Below are positions 7,201 through 8,901 of a stretch of 8,901 bases of DNA, piece after piece. How positions within the stretch are numbered: position 1 is the first letter of the stretch; each line of letters opens with the position of its first letter. This stretch comes from Candidatus Kuenenia stuttgartensis (GTDB lineage Bacteria; Bacteroidota; Bacteroidia; Chitinophagales; Chitinophagaceae). Location of the stretch: the NCBI GenBank assembly GCA_943330835.2, contig CALQJH020000065.1, forward strand, positions 1 through 8,901, given 5' to 3'. A model generated the notes under the pieces. The model worked only from the letters and a program-made list of their open reading frames with translations. It did no database searches and was not told the origin of the DNA. Position numbers and translations under genes: made by a program.

Positions 7201-7627
7201 TACCAGATTCGAACCAGCTGGAATGGTAGATCATCCAAATATCAAAACCACAACTTCAATTATTGATTTTATGTTCCGTTCATTAGCTTATGAATATTTA
7301 GGCAGAACAGATTTAGTTCATGTATTGGATAAGCCAGAAGTTGGGAATCTTGGAAATGAAGCATGGGACCAAACTACACCTACAATTGGAGAAAGAACTC
7401 CAGAATTAAGTGAAGTTAGAGTTCTTGGCAATTCAAATCAAGATGGAACAAAATCTCACAGAGATGCAAGTCCTACAAAGCCAAAAACAGGATTGGATGG
7501 AATCAGTGCAGCAAACAAATCTATGCAAGGTGATGCTCCTGCTTGTAATACATGTGGCCATATCACCGTAAGAAGTGGCACTTGTTACAAATGTTTAAAC
7601 TGCGGCAATAGTTTAGGCTGCAGCTAA
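4271..7627 (+). CDS. nrdJ: Adenosylcobalamin-dependent (class II) ribonucleoside reductase
   Basis: A 1118-residue cytosolic enzyme that reduces ribonucleotides to deoxyribonucleotides for DNA synthesis. It uses a radical generated from coenzyme B12, so it needs no oxygen and no separate radical subunit. The class II N-terminal region (about 15-110) is followed by the ten-stranded barrel core. Its redox pair is probably C181 (H-A-C-F-I-L) and C401 (T-A-C-N-L-A-S-V-N-L). The radical site is N388-P-C390-S-E392, with C390 as the thiyl residue. Other core motifs are G-S-G-V-G-T-N-F-S (210-218), the phosphate loop A-P-T-G-T-I-G (587-593) and G-H-I-R-M-M-A-A-A-Q-P-F (776-787). A Lys-rich linker (about 837-850) leads to a TSCPD-type domain (about 908-985). 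The C-terminal Cys-rich tail (C1092, C1095, C1105, C1108, C1111, C1117) fits a zinc site plus a redox shuttle, as in zinc-containing NrdJ. No N-terminal ATP-cone or intein is seen. It is monocistronic, with a terminator 30 bp downstream. Confidence 0.97.
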   Translation: MPAKKQSATALSFQRQFTKDDVSPYDMFDYDYRTSVIKNPSGEIVFQMNDVEVPKQWSQIATDILAQKYFRKAGVPQPDGSLGRETTAKQVAHRMAHCWRVWGERYDYFASKKDAQIFYDELVYSILNQACVPNSPQWFNTGLHEVYGITGKPQGHYYVDSKDGKLKKSTSAYERPQPHACFILSVDDDLVNEGGIMDLWVREARIFKYGSGVGTNFSSIRGEGEKLSGGGTSSGLMSFLKIGDRAAGAIKSGGTTRRAAKMVCLDLDHPEIIEFVNWKLQEEDKVAALIAAGYASDYEGEAYKTVSGQNSNNSVRIPNSFFKVLDENGDWDLKARGDGSTMRSIKAKELWSQINYAAWRCADPGTQYDTTINEWHTCPEGGPIRASNPCSEYMFLDNTACNLASVNLRRFFNEDNNIFDVQGFEHTCRLWTVVLEISVLMAQFPSKEVAQLSYDYRTLGLGYANLGSMLMVSGIAYDSEQARGIAGAITAIMTGVSYKTSAEMAGFLGAFDRYNENKKHMLKVMRNHRAAAYDAMDAYDGIEIKPHGINAKYCPDYLLKAATKAWDDAVQLGEKNGYRNAQTTVIAPTGTIGLVMDCDTTGVEPDFALVKFKKLSGGGYFKIINQSVPQALRNLKYSEQEIETIVNFAKGNATLKGAPYINEVTLAAKGFLPAEIAKLNAAMGSAFEIGFVFNVYTLGEPCLQRLGFTADQYHDFEWSLLEALGFSDEEIDEANIYVCGTMTVEGAPYLKEEHLSVFDCANKCGQTGQRFIHAHGHIRMMAAAQPFLSGAISKTINLPNEATIEEIADSYRLSWELGLKACALYRDGSKLSQPLSNKSDKKKKSSDETTEATAEALLQESGFVDMGKLTIDELLEEMNKRVQSSADTSLKRQLAMIVERRALPAKRRGFTQKAKINGQALFLRTGEYNDGTLGEIFIDMAKEGATMRSMLNCFAIAISIGLQYGVPLEEYVEKFVFTRFEPAGMVDHPNIKTTTSIIDFMFRSLAYEYLGRTDLVHVLDKPEVGNLGNEAWDQTTPTIGERTPELSEVRVLGNSNQDGTKSHRDASPTKPKTGLDGISAANKSMQGDAPACNTCGHITVRSGTCYKCLNCGNSLGCS

Positions 7628-7656
7628 AATAGTGTTCGATTAATTGCTTCAACACG

Positions 7657-7688
7657 GCCATCAGTTTTAATAACTGGTGGCTTTTTTT
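7657..7688 (+). terminator. Intrinsic terminator of nrdJ
   Basis: The 10-bp arms GCCATCAGTT (7657-7666) and AACTGGTGGC (7672-7681) pair with one T-G wobble around a 5-base loop. Seven T residues follow directly (7682-7688). It lies 29 bp after the nrdJ stop. The opposite strand lacks a U-tract, so it should act only in the plus direction. Confidence 0.93.
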
Positions 7689-7705
7689 ATTAGAAATTTA
7701 ATTGT

Positions 7706-7731
7706 TAGCCCACGGTTTAAACCGTGGGCTA
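7706..7731. repeat. 26-bp perfect palindrome, transposase-proximal end
   Basis: TAGCCCACGGTTT is followed immediately by its exact reverse complement, with AscI-free centre TTTAAA. It lies 11 bp downstream of the transposase stop codon. As single-stranded DNA it would form a strong hairpin of the sort bound by IS200/RAYT transposases. No T-tract follows on either strand, so it is not a standard terminator. Confidence 0.9.
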
Positions 7732-7742
7732 GAAAAGATTGA

Positions 7743-8144
7743 TCACAATTTAAATCCCTCTTCCTCCAAACTTTCATGTTTCAATTTTTGTTTTTTAATG
7801 TAATCATAAATTGTATCCACCTCAGCATTACTTACAGAAAATACCGCATACCCTTTTTGCCAGGAAAATTTTTCAAGAATCAAATTATGTTGATTGATGT
7901 AATGAGATGATGAACCTTTTATTTGCTTTATAACTTCAGCGTATGATTTTTGTGCTTGTAGCATAAATAAGCAATGAACATGATCAGATAGACCATTCAC
8001 AATTTTCAACTTGCATCCTAGCTCATCAAATTCAGCGTATAAGAAAGGATACAAAACCTCTTCAAGGTCTAGAGTAATAAGTTCTTGTCGATCTTTTGTT
8101 GCAAATACAGCATGAATCCAAACATTATAATAAGAATGTGACAT
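7743..8144 (-). CDS. tnpA: IS200-like / REP-associated tyrosine (Y1, HUH) transposase
   Basis: A 133-residue single-strand DNA transposase of the Y1_Tnp family, working as a dimer through a 5'-phosphotyrosine intermediate. The HUH motif is H55-V-H57 within S-D-H-V-H-C-L-F. The nucleophile is probably Y115 in Y-D-Y-I-K-K-Q-K, with Q119 nearby. The I-K-G-S-S-S segment (75-80) and W-Q-K-G-Y-A-V-F-S-V-S (95-105) are also typical. The frame extends to a TTG at 8180, but family proteins begin just before S-Y-Y-N-V-W-I-H-A-V-F, so I chose the ATG at 8144; an ATG at 8150 is almost as good. The gene looks intact, with no frameshift and no missing catalytic residue. Palindromes lie on both sides. A domesticated RAYT role cannot be separated from an active IS from one copy. 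Confidence 0.92.
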   Translation of the reverse strand: MSHSYYNVWIHAVFATKDRQELITLDLEEVLYPFLYAEFDELGCKLKIVNGLSDHVHCLFMLQAQKSYAEVIKQIKGSSSHYINQHNLILEKFSWQKGYAVFSVSNAEVDTIYDYIKKQKLKHESLEEEGFKL

Positions 8145-8172
8145 AATCATGTAAAATAGTTTAGGTATATAA

Positions 8173-8190
8173 TTTTTCAATGTTGAAAAA
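8173..8190. repeat. Inverted repeat upstream of the transposase gene
   Basis: TTTTTCAA and TTGAAAAA form 8-bp perfect arms around a TG spacer, 28 bp upstream of the transposase ATG. It could be an operator or a hairpin in the transposase mRNA leader that limits expression. Its AT-richness makes chance occurrence plausible. Confidence 0.45.
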
Positions 8191-8246
8191 CTCGGATTTT
8201 TTTGTTTTAATACGAATTTTTGGTGATGAAATTCTCAATTGACATG

Positions 8247-8272
8247 TAATGCACCGTTTAAATGGTGGGCTA
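8247..8272. repeat. 26-bp diverged palindrome, distal end of the transposase unit
   Basis: This site matches the perfect palindrome at 7706-7731 at 20 of 26 positions, including the TTTAAA centre and the GTGGGCTA foot. The inner 16 bp (CACCGTTT/AAATGGTG) still pair, with one G-T wobble. At positions 9 and 18 of the element a G-C pair in the other copy is replaced by C-G, a compensatory change. The outer foot has lost pairing at two positions. Confidence 0.8.
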
Positions 8273-8315
8273 TGATAATCATCTTTAAAAACAGCTTATT
8301 AAAAATCCCCCTCCC

Positions 8316-8357
8316 CCCATTTTACATCCCAAATTTCCCATTTTACATTCCTAATTT
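8316..8357. repeat. Tandem 21-bp direct repeat upstream of glyS
   Basis: Two adjacent 21-bp units (8316-8336 and 8337-8357), each starting CCCATTTTACAT, match at 19 of 21 positions. They end 2 bp before the -7 element of the glyS promoter, so the second copy covers the region where RNA polymerase would contact the -33 element. The period is about two helical turns. A C-rich run (8307-8318) precedes them. Possible paired binding site, or simple slippage duplication. Confidence 0.75.
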
Positions 8358-8359
8358 TC

Positions 8360-8367
8360 TATCTTTG
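8360..8367 (+). promoter_or_regulatory. Promoter -7 element for glyS
   Basis: TATCTTTG followed by C is an exact match to the Bacteroidetes -7 consensus TAnnTTTG. It ends only 6 bp before the glyS ATG, which predicts a transcript beginning at or within a few bases of the start codon. The -33 region is weak: TTTC at 8334-8337 is the nearest candidate. Confidence 0.65.
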
Positions 8368-8373
8368 CCCCTT

Positions 8374-8901
8374 ATGTCAAACGAAATCAACAACTTTCAG
8401 GAAATCATCTCTCATTGTAAAGAGTATGGATATATTTTTCAATCCTCCGAATTATACGACGGATTAAGTGCCGTTTACGATTACGGCCAGATGGGCGCTC
8501 AGTTAAAAAAGAATCTACGTGACGAATGGTGGAAGAGCATGACTCAAATGCATGACAATATCGTGGGTATTGACGCCGCTATTTTTATGCACCCCACCGT
8601 TTGGAAAGCCAGCGGTCACGTTGATAATTTCAGCGACCCTATGATTGATAACAAAGACAGTAATAAAAGATATCGTGTAGATCATTTAATTGAAGGATTT
8701 GCAGAAACATTGGAGAAAACTGCCGGAGAAAATCTACTCGCTGAAATGGATCAACTTTTAGCAAAAGATGATATGGTAGGCTTGAAAAAATTGATTGAAA
8801 CAAATAAAATAAAATGTGGCATTAGTAAAACATCTAACTGGACAGATGTTCGTCAGTTCAACTTGATGTTCAGTACTCAAATCGGAAGTGTTGCAGAAGA
8901 A
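8374..8901 (+). CDS. glyS: Glycine--tRNA ligase, single-chain type, 5' part (partial at the window edge)
   Basis: The first 176 codons of a class II glycyl-tRNA synthetase, with the frame still open at the window end. The enzyme charges tRNA-Gly with glycine in the cytosol. The sequence matches the dimeric alpha2 (eukaryote/archaea-like) type rather than the alpha2beta2 glyQ/glyS type: F-Q-S-S-E-L-Y-D-G-L (22-31), V-Y-D-Y-G-x-x-G (34-41), L-K-K-N-x-x-D-E-W-W (44-53) and H-P-T-V-W-K-A-S-G-H-V-D-N-F-S-D-P-M (73-90) are all hallmark blocks, and F-N-L-M-F-S-T-x-I-G (162-171) precedes motif 2, which lies beyond the edge. The region after D-P-M lacks the CxxC pair that some bacterial relatives carry before the (R)xDHL block (here R101-V-D-H-L). 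ATG start, no Shine-Dalgarno; the promoter element sits 6 bp upstream. Confidence 0.95.
   Translation, partial: MSNEINNFQEIISHCKEYGYIFQSSELYDGLSAVYDYGQMGAQLKKNLRDEWWKSMTQMHDNIVGIDAAIFMHPTVWKASGHVDNFSDPMIDNKDSNKRYRVDHLIEGFAETLEKTAGENLLAEMDQLLAKDDMVGLKKLIETNKIKCGISKTSNWTDVRQFNLMFSTQIGSVAEE

Larger units (their letters stand above)
7706..8272 (-). mobile_element. IS200/RAYT-like unit: Y1 transposase flanked by 26-bp palindromes
   Basis: A 567-bp unit made of one small HUH transposase gene on the minus strand between two related 26-bp palindromes at its outer edges. The element is placed between the nrdJ terminator and the glyS promoter, so it disrupts no gene. Subterminal hairpins at both ends and a lone Y1 transposase without tnpB are typical of IS200 elements and of REP-associated (RAYT) domesticated relatives. 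I take the palindromes as the approximate boundaries; the exact cleavage sites cannot be fixed from one copy, and no target duplication is expected for this chemistry. Confidence 0.75.

Noticed and set aside
4271..7627. Intein or fusion in the long NrdJ protein
   Set aside because: 1118 residues are explained by core, linker, TSCPD-type domain and Cys-rich tail; no intein splice blocks are seen and the catalytic blocks are in normal order.
7706..7731. The perfect palindrome as a shared terminator for tnpA and nrdJ
   Set aside because: No T-tract follows it on either strand, and nrdJ already has a strong terminator at 7657-7688. A relative of the palindrome at the other end of the unit points to a transposon end instead.

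Overview
The window looks like a chromosomal segment of a Bacteroidetes bacterium, perhaps Chitinophagaceae-like; this rank is an inference. The evidence is AT-rich DNA, start codons without Shine-Dalgarno motifs but with A/T-rich leaders, two promoters matching the Bacteroidetes -7 consensus TAnnTTTG, a lipoprotein with a Cys-Lys-Lys-Glu-Glu N-terminus, and the single-chain type of glycyl-tRNA synthetase.

Positions 1-3981 hold five minus-strand genes with gaps of only 31-67 bp, probably one transcript read from 4.0 kb towards 0. In transcription order they are dtd (D-aminoacyl-tRNA deacylase), a MazG-like nucleotide pyrophosphohydrolase, a secreted PhoD-like phosphatase/phosphodiesterase, a two-helix membrane protein with a YcxB-like C-terminus, and a serine-hydrolase lipoprotein of the beta-lactamase/6-aminohexanoate-dimer-hydrolase fold. 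The first two are house-cleaning enzymes and the last three act at the envelope. Short GTTGA-rich repeats lie between dtd and the MazG gene and again just past the lipoprotein gene, so they bracket the four distal genes.

A 289-bp divergent intergenic region (3982-4270) carries the dtd promoter and several inverted repeats ahead of nrdJ (4271-7627). nrdJ encodes a full-length adenosylcobalamin-dependent class II ribonucleotide reductase with all expected catalytic cysteines, and a strong intrinsic terminator follows it. I see no cobalamin riboswitch.

Positions 7706-8272 are a compact IS200/RAYT-like unit. A small HUH/Y1 transposase gene on the minus strand is flanked by two related 26-bp palindromes, one perfect and one diverged but with a compensatory base-pair swap. 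After it come a tandem 21-bp repeat, a TATCTTTG promoter element only 6 bp before the start codon, and the 5' part of glyS, which runs off the window edge.

Most of the window is housekeeping. I do not see a clear new multi-gene system. The points most worth checking are the palindrome-flanked transposase unit, the GTTGA repeats that merge into the MazG reading frame, the repeat-rich nrdJ leader, and the probably leaderless glyS mRNA.
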